DNA of 64,000 nt from Curtobacterium sp. MCLR17_007 (GTDB lineage: Bacteria; Actinomycetota; Actinomycetes; Actinomycetales; Microbacteriaceae). Positions 10,525 to 19,000 of the stretch are shown here, piece by piece. The stretch covers positions 3,162,001 through 3,226,000 of the forward strand of contig NZ_CP126271.1 in assembly GCF_003234655.2 (NCBI RefSeq). The letters are read 5' to 3'. Under the pieces are notes generated by a model that did no database searches, was not told the DNA's origin, and saw only the letters and a program-made list of their open reading frames with translations. The stretch's first letter is position 1. Each line of letters starts with the position of its first letter. The position numbers and the translations under genes are program-made.

Positions 10525-11622
10525 TCAGACCGCGCGGCGTCGCCGCATGATCGCGTCGAGGTCCGCCTGCTGGTAGTCGTCGTCCCCGATGACCCCCATG
10601 CCGGCCCACTTGCTCGGCGCCGCCGGAGCAGTGGGAGCCGCCGGTTCCGCGGGTGCCGCGGTGGTCGGTGCAGCCTCGGGTGCGCGGAGCCCGAGCCGCT
10701 CGGCCAGCCGCCCCTGGTCGTGGGCGGACAGGGATGCGACCGCTTCTTCGACGTCGGGTCGCATCCGCGACACCGTCGCGAGTGACGGGTCGGACTCCCC
10801 CGCACGGATCGCCGCGGCCTCGGCCTCGGCTTCGGCCTTCGCGGCCGCGACCCGCTGCCGGAGTCGCGCCGCGAGCGCCGCCGAGGTCTCCGGCGCGGCA
10901 GCGGGAGTGGCGGGTCGCTCGACGTACAGGGGCTTCGGCACGTGCGCCGGCGTCCAGGTACGGGTCGCCGTCGTCGCCGGCGCCTCCTGGTCGGCGGACA
11001 ACGGCGGTGCCGGGTCCGTCCAGGCGGTCGACGGACGGGAGGCCCGGTCCACCCGGGGTGCGGACGCTGCGGCACGCGCCTTCCGCGCCTGGGCGACCTG
11101 GTGCAGCTGGGCGAGGACCGCGGCGGACCCACCGGCGGCGACGATGCCGGCGACGGCGACGAGCCACGCGGACGGGACGGCGACGAGGACCACGAAGGCG
11201 ACGAGGAGCCCGGCGGCGCCGAGCGTCGTCGCTCCGAGCCGTGACCGACGCATGCGCATCGCGGTGAGTGCGGGGACCGAGGACACCTGCTCGAGCACGG
11301 GGGCCTGTTCGGCGAGACGGCGGGTGATCTCACGCTGCCGTGCGGCCTCACGTGCCCGGACGAGCGCGGACCGCCTGGCCTCTTCCGACTTCGCGACGCG
11401 CTGCGCCTCGGCGAGGGACCTGGCGTTCATCTCGATGCGGACCTCGTCCGGCAGCTCGGCCGTCTGCGCGAGGATCCGGAGGGTCTGCTGGAGGCGGATC
11501 GCGTTCCGCTCGGTGGCCAGGTACTGCCGTCGGGCTGCCCAGGCGGGCATCAGGTAGACGACCCAGAGCACCGCGGCGACGAGCAGGACGATGCCGCCGC
11601 CCCACGACCCGATACCTGCCAT
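10525..11622 (-). CDS. glpR: GlpR-like membrane protein
   Basis: 365 residues. One N-terminal membrane helix (about 9-27) is followed by a charged coiled region (30-115), two more hydrophobic helices (about 130-175) and a long Ala/Pro-rich cytoplasmic tail. This topology, with the neighbours rimJ and galU, matches the actinobacterial gephyrin-like molybdotransferase receptor GlpR, a partner of Glp in corynebacterial cell division. Here the glp (moeA-like) gene usually found between rimJ and galU is missing. The start MAGIGSW has no Shine-Dalgarno but TAGCCT 6 nt upstream, so the mRNA is probably leaderless. The assignment rests on topology and gene order more than on residues. Confidence 0.6.
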   Translation of the reverse strand: MAGIGSWGGGIVLLVAAVLWVVYLMPAWAARRQYLATERNAIRLQQTLRILAQTAELPDEVRIEMNARSLAEAQRVAKSEEARRSALVRAREAARQREITRRLAEQAPVLEQVSSVPALTAMRMRRSRLGATTLGAAGLLVAFVVLVAVPSAWLVAVAGIVAAGGSAAVLAQLHQVAQARKARAAASAPRVDRASRPSTAWTDPAPPLSADQEAPATTATRTWTPAHVPKPLYVERPATPAAAPETSAALAARLRQRVAAAKAEAEAEAAAIRAGESDPSLATVSRMRPDVEEAVASLSAHDQGRLAERLGLRAPEAAPTTAAPAEPAAPTAPAAPSKWAGMGVIGDDDYQQADLDAIMRRRRAV

Positions 11623-11628
11623 GGGGAG

Positions 11629-11634
11629 AGGCTA
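11629..11634 (-). promoter_or_regulatory. -10 box, leaderless start of the GlpR-like gene
   Basis: TAGCCT on the minus strand, 6 nt before ATG 11622. It supports that start codon. Confidence 0.5.
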
Positions 11635-11728
11635 GGGGCGGGCCTTCCCCCGGCCCGTGATTGCGGGACGCGTGTTGCGCGTGTCGCGAGCGGATCGGCG
11701 GGGCCGCACCGGGCCTCCCGGCATCCGC

Positions 11729-12388
11729 TCAGGCGCGCGGACCGGTGATGATCGGCATCGCGGCCTCGTCACGTGCCGCGAGCGGAACGCTCCCGACCCC
11801 GACCGGGACCTCGCCACGGACCCAGCGCTCGAGGACGCCCTCGCGCACCTCTTCCGCGACCAGGCCGAAGCAGAAGTGGTCGCGCCAGTCCCCGTTGATG
11901 TGGATGTAGCGGCGCCGCAGTCCCTCGTACCGGAAGCCGAGCTTCTCGACGACCCGCAGCGACGGGGCGTTCTCCGGACGGATACAGATCTCGATGCGGT
12001 GGATGCCGACCGAGCGGAAGCAGTGGTCGGTGGCCAGGGCGACCGCGATCGGGGTGACGTTGTGACCCGCGGCACCCTCGACGACCCAGTACCCGATCGA
12101 GGCGCTGGCGAGCGAGCCGTAGGTCACGCCCGAGACGTTGAGCTGTCCGACGAACCGGCCGTCGAGCTCCATCGCGAACGGCAGTCCGAGTCCGGCGCGG
12201 GCGTTGGCCTGGAGCGCGCGGATGCTGCCGCGCACGTCGGTGGAGACCTGCCCGGACGGGTTGGTCGCCTCCCAGGTGCGGAGCCACGACCGGTTCGTCG
12301 CGAGGGCCGCGTCGAGGTCGCGGCTGTCGCGGAGCCGGAGGGGGCGGATGGTGACCCGTCCGTGGGACAGGGTCGGGATGGTCGTCAT
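11729..12388 (-). CDS. GNAT acetyltransferase, RimJ/RimL type
   Basis: 219 residues. It has the GNAT fold of ribosomal-protein alanine N-acetyltransferases: RPLRLRDSRDLDAA at the start, IGYWVVEGAAGHNVTPIA (acetyl-CoA binding region, about 98-115) and the C-terminal family signature VEKLGFRYEGLRRRYI (148-163) with NGDWRDHFCFGL. It likely acetylates N-terminal or side-chain amines of a protein. Its place between the GlpR-like gene and galU is conserved in actinobacteria (rimJ of the mycobacterial galU-moeA1-rimJ block). Confidence 0.85.
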   Translation of the reverse strand: MTTIPTLSHGRVTIRPLRLRDSRDLDAALATNRSWLRTWEATNPSGQVSTDVRGSIRALQANARAGLGLPFAMELDGRFVGQLNVSGVTYGSLASASIGYWVVEGAAGHNVTPIAVALATDHCFRSVGIHRIEICIRPENAPSLRVVEKLGFRYEGLRRRYIHINGDWRDHFCFGLVAEEVREGVLERWVRGEVPVGVGSVPLAARDEAAMPIITGPRA

Positions 12389-12431
12389 CGGGCGGTTCCT
12401 CCGGTGCCCCGGCGGTCACCGGGACGGGTGT

Positions 12432-12466
12432 CCCGTGCGGGCCGGCATGCACCGGACCCGCACGGG
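12432..12466 (-). terminator. Terminator downstream of galU
   Basis: Inverted repeat CCCGTGCGGG...CCCGCACGGG with CCGG/CCGG extension and one bulge, 11 nt after the galU stop codon. Confidence 0.65.
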
Positions 12467-12476
12467 ATGGGTCGAC

Positions 12477-13367
12477 TCATTCGCCCGCGTTGAACTCCTT
12501 GAGCCAGGCCTTGAGGTCGGGGCCGAGGTCATCGCGGTCCGAGGCGAGCTGCACGATCGCCTTGATGTAGTCGAGTTTGTCACCGGTGTCGTACCGACGT
12601 CCACGGAACACGACGCCGTACACGCCGCCGGTCCACTCCTCGGCGCTCGCCATCTTCATGAGCGCGTCGGTGAGCTGGATCTCGCCCCCCTTGCCGGGCT
12701 CCTGCTTCTCGAGGACGTCGAAGACCTCGGGGCGGATGACGTACCGGCCGATGATGGCCAGGTTCGAGGGCGCCTCGCCCTGCGCCGGCTTCTCGACCAG
12801 ACCGGTGATCTTCACGACGTCGTCGGTGTCGGTCGGCTCGACCGTGGCGATGCCGTACAGGTGGGTCTGCGACTCGGGGACCTCGAGCAGTGCGACGACG
12901 GTTGCGTTCTTCTCGCCCTGGACCTCGATCATGCGCTTGAGCAGCGGGTCGCGGGCATCGATGATGTCGTCGCCGAGCAGGACGGCGAAGGGCTCACGAC
13001 CGACGTGCATCTTGGCGCGGAGCACGGCGTGGCCGAGGCCGAGCGGGTCGCCCTGGCGCACGTAGTGCATGTCGGCGAGGTCGGTGGACTGGTTGACCTT
13101 CTTCAGCTTCTCGTGGTCACCCTTCTTGCGGAGGGTCTCCTCGAGCTCCGACACGTGGTCGAAGTGGTTCTCGAGCGCGTTCTTGTTGCGCCCGGTGATC
13201 ATCAGCACGTCGGTGAGACCGGCGTCGACTGCCTCTTCCACCACGTACTGGATGGCTGGCTTGTCGACGACGGGGAGCATCTCCTTCGGCATCGCCTTGG
13301 TCGCGGGGAGGAAGCGAGTGCCCAGACCTGCTGCTGGGATCACCGCCTTGGAAATCTGGAAGCCCAT
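12477..13367 (-). CDS. galU: UTP--glucose-1-phosphate uridylyltransferase
   Basis: Makes UDP-glucose from UTP and glucose-1-phosphate for cell-envelope glycans. 296 residues, normal length. The nucleotide-binding motif AAGLGTRFLPATKAMPKE (12-29), VDKPAIQYVVEEA, the metal site LLGDDIID and VEKPAQGEAP all match bacterial GalU. ATG 13367 (MGFQ) was preferred to the in-frame ATG two codons upstream because a TACGGT -10 box is exactly 7 nt before it, giving a leaderless mRNA. It is divergent from the 5-FCL gene. Confidence 0.93.
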   Translation of the reverse strand: MGFQISKAVIPAAGLGTRFLPATKAMPKEMLPVVDKPAIQYVVEEAVDAGLTDVLMITGRNKNALENHFDHVSELEETLRKKGDHEKLKKVNQSTDLADMHYVRQGDPLGLGHAVLRAKMHVGREPFAVLLGDDIIDARDPLLKRMIEVQGEKNATVVALLEVPESQTHLYGIATVEPTDTDDVVKITGLVEKPAQGEAPSNLAIIGRYVIRPEVFDVLEKQEPGKGGEIQLTDALMKMASAEEWTGGVYGVVFRGRRYDTGDKLDYIKAIVQLASDRDDLGPDLKAWLKEFNAGE

Positions 13368-13374
13368 GTGCATG

Positions 13375-13380
13375 ACCGTA
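13375..13380 (-). promoter_or_regulatory. -10 box of galU
   Basis: TACGGT on the minus strand, 7 nt before the galU ATG. It decides between two nearby in-frame ATGs. Confidence 0.5.
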
Positions 13381-13475
13381 TCCGATGGGCCCCGCCAGGT
13401 CATGTCGCCGGAAGGGAGGACACCGGTCCGCGCGCGGCTTTGGCGGCTTCCCGCAGCGGGGCACGGGGCGATCGT

Positions 13476-13481
13476 TAGACT
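13476..13481 (+). promoter_or_regulatory. -10 box of the 5-FCL operon
   Basis: TAGACT, 7 nt before ATG 13489. There is no Shine-Dalgarno, so the start is leaderless. Confidence 0.5.
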
Positions 13482-13488
13482 CCTGCGC

Positions 13489-14073
13489 ATGATCCCCGAT
13501 CTCGGCAACGAGAAGCGCGCGCTGCGGGCCGAGCTCCGGCAGCGGCGACGCACCCGGACCACCACGGAGCGTGACGCCGACACGGAGTCCCTCACCGCGA
13601 CCCTGCAGCGCTTCGCTCAGGAACGCCAGGTGGAGTCGATCGCGCTGTACCTGTCGGCGTCGGACGAGCCGAACGTCCGGCCCTTCCTGAACTGGGCGTT
13701 CGAGCAGGGCATCCGCGTGCTGCTCCCCGTCACGCGCGAGGACGGCCTGCTCGACTGGGCGGTCGGTGACGGGTCGACCGAGAAGGAGGGCCTGTTCGGC
13801 ATGCCCGAGGTCGTCGGCGAGGTGCTCTCCCCGATCGCGATCAACCACGTCGACGCGATCCTGACCCCGGCCGCGGCGGTGGGACACGACGGCGTCCGGA
13901 TGGGCTGGGGCCGCGGGTACTACGACAAGACCCTCGGGTCCATGGCGAAGCGCCCGCCCGTCTATGCTGTGATCTTCGACGCGGAGTACCTGGACCAGGT
14001 CCCGCGCGAACCCCACGACGAACCCGTGGACGGCATCATCACGCCGTCGCGCATCATCACGTTCCGGAGCTGA
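13489..14073 (+). CDS. 5-formyltetrahydrofolate cyclo-ligase
   Basis: 194 residues. Converts 5-formyl-THF to 5,10-methenyl-THF with ATP. N-terminal basic motif KRALRAELRQRRR, substrate region DEPNVRPFLNW, and the ATP/Mg signature MGWGRGYYDKTL (about 142-153) are all present. First gene of a run 5-FCL, FmdB, MscL, the same order as around the mycobacterial galU locus. The mRNA is probably leaderless. Confidence 0.92.
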   Translation: MIPDLGNEKRALRAELRQRRRTRTTTERDADTESLTATLQRFAQERQVESIALYLSASDEPNVRPFLNWAFEQGIRVLLPVTREDGLLDWAVGDGSTEKEGLFGMPEVVGEVLSPIAINHVDAILTPAAAVGHDGVRMGWGRGYYDKTLGSMAKRPPVYAVIFDAEYLDQVPREPHDEPVDGIITPSRIITFRS

Positions 14074-14074
14074 C

Positions 14075-14416
14075 GTGCCCACCTACTCGTACCGCTGCAC
14101 CGAGTGCGACACCGCGTTCGACATCAAGCAGTCGTTCTCCGACGCCACGCTCACCGAGTGCCCGACGTGCGGCGGCGTGCTGCGCAAGGTGTTCTCGCCG
14201 GTGGGCGTGACGTTCAACGGCGGCGGGTTCTACCGCACGGACTCGCGGGCGAAGCCGGCATCCGAGGGCTCGTCGGCCGGCGGTTCGTCGTCGGGCTCGT
14301 CGGGCGGTTCGTCCTCGGGCTCGTCCGGCTCGTCCTCGGGGTCGAAGTCGGATTCCGGGGGCTCGTCCGCACCCGCCAAGAGCGAGTCGAAGCCGAGCAC
14401 GCCCAGCGCCTCCTGA
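14075..14416 (+). CDS. FmdB family zinc-ribbon protein
   Basis: 113 residues starting GTG one nucleotide after the 5-FCL stop codon, so translation is coupled. Residues 1-55 form the FmdB zinc ribbon with two Cys pairs, YRCTEC and CPTCGG, and a conserved GGGFYRTD motif. The remaining half is an almost pure Ser/Gly tail, probably disordered. The molecular role of FmdB proteins is only loosely defined (putative regulators). Confidence 0.85.
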   Translation: MPTYSYRCTECDTAFDIKQSFSDATLTECPTCGGVLRKVFSPVGVTFNGGGFYRTDSRAKPASEGSSAGGSSSGSSGGSSSGSSGSSSGSKSDSGGSSAPAKSESKPSTPSAS

Positions 14417-14490
14417 TCCTGGCGTCGCACCCCCGATAGGTTGAGTCCGTCGCCGACCGGCGGCCGTCCCGACCCGGAAGGAGACCCCGT

Positions 14491-14991
14491 ATGAAGGGCT
14501 TCAAGGAGTTCCTGCTCCGCGGCAACGTGATCGACCTGGCCGTCGCCGTCGTCATCGGTGCTGCGTTCACCGCGATCGTCACCGCCATCGTGAGCTCGCT
14601 GATCAACCCCCTGATCGGCGCCGTGTTCAACGCCTCGAGCCTCGACAAGGCACTCGTGTGGGAGATCCCCACCGTCTCCGGCGGCAACGCGCAGATCCTG
14701 TTCGGCGCGATCATCGGCGCGGTGATCAACTTCGTGATCGTCGCGGCGGTCGTCTACTTCGCGCTCGTGCTGCCGGTGAACCACCTGAAGAAGGCCGCGT
14801 TCGAACGGGTCAAGAACGACCAGGAGCAGACGCCCCAGGACGTCCCGCCGACCGACGTCGAGGTGCTGCTCGAGATCCGCGACCTGCTCCGGTCGCAGAA
14901 CGGCGTCGCGACGAGCACCGGCGGTGGCGCGCACGTCGCACCGTCCGACGCACCAGAGGGCCCGGGCATCGGCGGCACGACCAAGCTGTAG
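14491..14991 (+). CDS. mscL: Large-conductance mechanosensitive channel MscL
   Basis: 166 residues; family length 130-150 with a longer tail here. N-terminal amphipathic helix MKGFKEFLLRGNVIDLAVAV, first pore helix AVVIGAAFTAIVTAIV and second membrane helix (about 69-92) are typical. The channel opens under membrane tension on osmotic downshock. The tail ends Gly-rich. A good GGAAGGAG site lies 8 nt before the ATG. Confidence 0.95.
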   Translation: MKGFKEFLLRGNVIDLAVAVVIGAAFTAIVTAIVSSLINPLIGAVFNASSLDKALVWEIPTVSGGNAQILFGAIIGAVINFVIVAAVVYFALVLPVNHLKKAAFERVKNDQEQTPQDVPPTDVEVLLEIRDLLRSQNGVATSTGGGAHVAPSDAPEGPGIGGTTKL

Positions 14992-15029
14992 CGGCGGCTG
15001 GCGCCCACCCGGGCGCAGGGCACCGAGGA

Positions 15030-15069
15030 ACGGACACGGCACCACGCAGTTGCGCGGTGCCGTGTCCGT
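15030..15069. terminator. Bidirectional terminator hairpin
   Basis: 14-bp perfect arms around a 12-nt loop that itself pairs (CGC/GCG), followed by TTT, between the convergent mscL and CDP-alcohol transferase genes. Confidence 0.75.
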
Positions 15070-15108
15070 TTCGTGGTGCTGTGGGGAGCCAGGCGGCGCG
15101 CGCCGCCG

Positions 15109-15699
15109 CTAGGCGGCGCGGACCGCGCGGCTGCGGCGCTTGCGCACCATCGCAGCGACGTACTGCGCGCCGGCGAGCAGGTGCCCGGCGGTGCCGAGCC
15201 ACACGAGGACGAGCGCGGTGATCCGGATCCAGGGATGCTCCGACGCCCAGGCGGTCGACGAGAAGAGCAGGACGGGCAGGCCGACGAACAGCAGCGCGGA
15301 GCGGATCTTGCCGGTCCACGACACGTCGAGGTCCGGGTCACCCCCGAACCAGACGCTCGACAGCACGGCGAGCAGGGCATCGACCGCGACGATCACCACG
15401 ACGACGATCCACGGCAACAGGCCCACCAGCACGAGCGACAGCACGATCGCGATGATCGCCAACCGGTCGGCGATCGGGTCGAGTGCCTTGCCGAGCTTCG
15501 AGCCCTGGTCGAACTTGCGCGCGATGAACCCGTCGGCCCAGTCCGACACGCCGAGCACCACGAGCGACAGGAGCGCCCACCCCGGGTGCCCCTGCACCAC
15601 GAGCACCACGTAGACCGGGATGAGCAGGAACCGCACCAGCGTGATCAGGTTCGGCCAGGTCTGCCAGTCGGGGCGCTGCCGCAGGGCGGAGTCGGTCAT
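15109..15699 (-). CDS. CDP-alcohol phosphatidyltransferase (PgsA-like)
   Basis: 196 residues with about five membrane helices. It has the complete family signature D-x2-DG-x2-AR-x8-G-x3-D-x3-D in SDWADGFIARKFDQGSKLGK followed by ALDPIADR (about residues 52-79), which binds the metal and CDP-diacylglycerol. It likely makes a phosphatidyl-alcohol such as phosphatidylglycerol phosphate. The acceptor alcohol cannot be told from sequence. Confidence 0.88.
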   Translation of the reverse strand: MTDSALRQRPDWQTWPNLITLVRFLLIPVYVVLVVQGHPGWALLSLVVLGVSDWADGFIARKFDQGSKLGKALDPIADRLAIIAIVLSLVLVGLLPWIVVVVIVAVDALLAVLSSVWFGGDPDLDVSWTGKIRSALLFVGLPVLLFSSTAWASEHPWIRITALVLVWLGTAGHLLAGAQYVAAMVRKRRSRAVRAA

Positions 15700-15734
15700 C
15701 ACGTGCTTTCGTCGAGGTCGGACCTCCAGGGTAC

Positions 15735-16013
15735 CTACCCCCAGTGGGGAGGCCGGTCGCCGAGCAGCCGGGCGTCGTTCTCCCCGCGGTCGTGCCGCCG
15801 CGGCTCCGGAGGCGGGGTGGGGTCCGACCCCGGCACCGGCTGGGTCGTGACCCGCCTGCGTGGGCGATCCGGCCCTCCTGACCGGTGCGTGGTCCCCACA
15901 GGACCGCCGGGAGGCTCGGGCACGGCCACGTCGTCGGCTCGCGTCCACGACCCGACCAGCTGGTCCGTGTCCGGTGTGACCGGTCCAGCGGGCCGGGAGG
16001 CCCGCCGGCTCAT
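15735..16013 (-). CDS. Small hypothetical protein, Arg/Pro-rich
   Basis: 92 residues, no recognised domain. The body is rich in Arg, Pro and Asp and ends RLLGDRPPHWG, which looks like a conserved tail. Third positions are mostly G or C, as in real genes here, though with more exceptions than its neighbours. Its ATG overlaps the stop codon of the 18-codon ORF before it (ATGA), which in turn overlaps the stop of the large helicase-like gene in the same way, so it would be translated by coupling. It could be a spurious frame; moderate confidence. Confidence 0.45.
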   Translation of the reverse strand: MSRRASRPAGPVTPDTDQLVGSWTRADDVAVPEPPGGPVGTTHRSGGPDRPRRRVTTQPVPGSDPTPPPEPRRHDRGENDARLLGDRPPHWG

Positions 16014-16077
16014 CGGCGGGCGGGGCCCACCGTGGGCACGGAGGGATGCTGATCCGGCGTGCTCATCGGCGGGCGGG
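16008..16077. repeat. 17-bp direct repeat duplicating a stop/start junction
   Basis: GCTCATCGGCGGGCGGG occurs at 16008-16024 and again at 16061-16077, 53 bp apart. Each copy carries, on the minus strand, an ATGA overlap of one stop and one start codon. Loss of one 53-bp unit would put the 92-residue ORF directly behind the large gene. Confidence 0.85.
16010..16066 (-). CDS. 18-codon ORF between two ATGA junctions
   Basis: Encodes MSTPDQHPSVPTVGPARR. It begins in the stop codon of the helicase-like gene and ends in the start codon of the 92-residue ORF. It may be only the by-product of the 53-bp duplication, but it would pass ribosomes from one gene to the next. Confidence 0.3.
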   Translation of the reverse strand: MSTPDQHPSVPTVGPARR

Positions 16078-19000
16078 AATCGGAGGGATCGAGATCTCCT
16101 GCGTGGCACCACGGTCGACGCCGAGCACGGCAGCCACGGTGTCGGCCACCCGGTCCGGGTCGGAGAACAGCTGGAACGCGTGCACGCGGACGTAGTGCCA
16201 GCCGAGGCGACGGAGCACCTCGGGCCGGAGCCGCAAGGACTCGCGCAGCGAGCCCCGCACGAGCGACGCGTCGGTCTCGATCGTCACGCAGACCCCGCCG
16301 TGTGCCGCGACCAGGCCGAGCTTGCCGCGGTGTCCGAGCGCGACGGGGATCCCGCGCATCTCCAGACGACGCGCCAGGTCGACGAGCAGCGGGTCGGAGT
16401 CGTCCGGCACGTACTCGGCGGTGGTGCGGGCGCGCACCTCGGCCAGGATCTCGGCCAGCGCGACGGTGCCGTGGCCCATGCGCTCGGCCTCGATGTCCGA
16501 CGGCTGGAAGCACGTGACGATCACCATGGAGCGGCGCGCCCGGGTCATCGCGACTGCCAGCAGGCGTTCTCCACCGGGCTTGCCGAGCGGCCCGAAGTCA
16601 CGCAGCACGCGGCCGTGCGGGGTCCGGCCGTAGCCGATCGAGAAGACGACGCGGTCACGGCTCTGCGCGACGGACTGCTCGAGCGTGGCGACGATGAACG
16701 GCTCGGCGCGGTCGCCGATGACGAACTCGGTCAGGTCCTTGTGGCCCTGCGCCGCGGTGAGGACGGCCTGCTCGACCCGGACCGCGTGCTTGGCCGACGC
16801 GGTGATCACCATGAGCGACTCGGTCGGACGGGTGCGGGCGTGGTCGATGACGAGCCGGACGACGCGGTCCACCTCGGCGTCGACGCTCTCGACCGCTCCG
16901 GACTCGGGGTCCGGCACGGCCTTGCCGTCGCTGACGTAGTCGAGCGCGATCGACCCGTGCCCGAGGAAGGACCCGGCCCACGGCAGCGACTCGATGCGGC
17001 CGCCGTAGAAGCGGCGGTTCACGAGTTCGGCGAGGTCCTCGCCGCCGGCGCGGTACGAGGTGGTGAGCGAGAGGGTCGGCAGCAGCGTCGAGAGCTTCGC
17101 GAGGGCGGAGTCGGCGTGCAGGGCGTCGAGGGTCTCCTCGTCGACCTGGAGTGCGCGGTGTGCCGGGTCGACGGCGATGCGGAACGGCGACGGGGTCTGC
17201 GTGACCGGGTCACCGAACACGACGGTCTGGCGGGCACGGCGGACGGCGTCGACCGTCTCGGCGATCGTGACGGCGCCCGAGTCGACCAGGATCACGGTGT
17301 CGAAGGGCATCGTGTCCGCGATCTGCGGGACCTCGTAGGGGCTGGCGAGCCACACCGGGGCGATGGCGCGGGACAGGTGCGGAGCGGAGTCCTGCAGCAG
17401 GCGCGAGGTGATCGCGCCCTCCTTGAGCTGGGTCTTCAGCGCCAGGGCTTCCTCGGGCCAGTCGACGAGACCGACCTTCCAGTTCTCGGCCAGCTGCCAC
17501 GCCAGGCCCTGGGAGACCCCGGCGGCGTGCGCGTCGTCGACGAGCCGGAAGTCGGCCTCGACCCGGTCGAGCATGTCGGTGTTCGCGCCGAGCAGTGCCC
17601 GGTCGGACTCGAGCATGGTCTCGAGCGCCGACTGCCACCACGCCAGCTCGAGCTCGGCGGGGACCTGGGTGTCCGGGACGTGCCGGTTCGCCAGGTCGGT
17701 GATGAGCGGCTCGAGCTGCAGGTCGCGGAGGGTCTGCATGAGCTCGGTGCGTTCCTGCAGGTTGTGCAGGACGTCGGACTCGGCGGCGAGGGAACCGATG
17801 TAGGGCAGGAGCTCGTCGACGGGCATGTTCGCGAGCTGCGCGTCGCGGTCGGACCGGCCCAGGGGCTCGTCGAGCCGCGCCAGGTCCTCGACCACGTTGG
17901 AGAACTGCACCTGCACGTCGGCGATGCCGGTGGGGACCTCGGGAGCGACCCCTGCGGCGACGTAGCGCTGCCAGAGCACGCGCTGCTGCTGCACACGGGT
18001 GAGCGCCTCGTGCAGGTCGGACACGTGCACGCCCGGACGGACGTACTCGCGCGCGAGCTTCTTGAGCCGGCGACGGTTCGTCGACGACATCGGTGCACCT
18101 TCGCCGCGCGGCGCGGTGGCGGCGACGAGTTCGGACACCGACCGGTCGAACACGACGGGCAGGAAGCGGTCGAGGGTGTCGCGGATCTCCGTGAGCAGGC
18201 GCAGGTAGATGCCGAGCTCGTTGATCGTCGTGAACTGCCGCATGCGCGTGGTCGCGATGAGCTCGTGCGCGCGCTGCAGCAGCGTCGGCAGGGCACCACC
18301 GTGCAGGTCCTGGGCGATCTTGTGGGCGCGGTGCGCACCGTCGCTCGAGGCGAACTTCGCGCCGTACCAGGGCGAGTCGTCGGGGCCGTAGCGGAACTCG
18401 CCGAGGTTCGCCGCGCTGACCATGGTCTCGGCGACGCGCGACCGGCCGGTCACCATCGCGCTGACGGACTGGCCGGACAGGCGGGCGGTGGTCGACGGCG
18501 GCACGGGCAGCAGCGAGAGCCGCGAGAGCTCGACCAGGCAGTCGAGCACACTGACGCCGAACTGCGGGTCGGTCCTGGTCAGGCCGCCGCGGTAGTCGGT
18601 GAGCACCTTGCGCAGCCGGACCAGGGCGTCGTCGACCTCACGCAGGTTCGGCCGCGACGCCTTCTCGTTCCGGGCGATCGCGCGGACGATGTCTCGCCGC
18701 AGGGTGGCGGGGGTGACGGCGACGCCGGGCAGCTGCACCTCGCCGAACCGCGCGGCGATGCCCCGGAGCGTGGCCCGACGGGGGCTGACCACGAGGACGC
18801 GCTTGTTCGCGGCCACCAGGCCACCCAGCGCGTTGACGATCGTCTGGGTGCCGCCGGTGCCGGGCAGCGTCTTCACGACGATCGAGTTGCCGGCGGTGAT
18901 CTGCGCGATCACGTTCTCCTGCTCGTCGTCGGCGTCGAGCAGGAGGGTGTCGGTGTCGGGGCTGCGCTCGTCCGACGGCGTCTGCTCGACCGGGCGGTAC

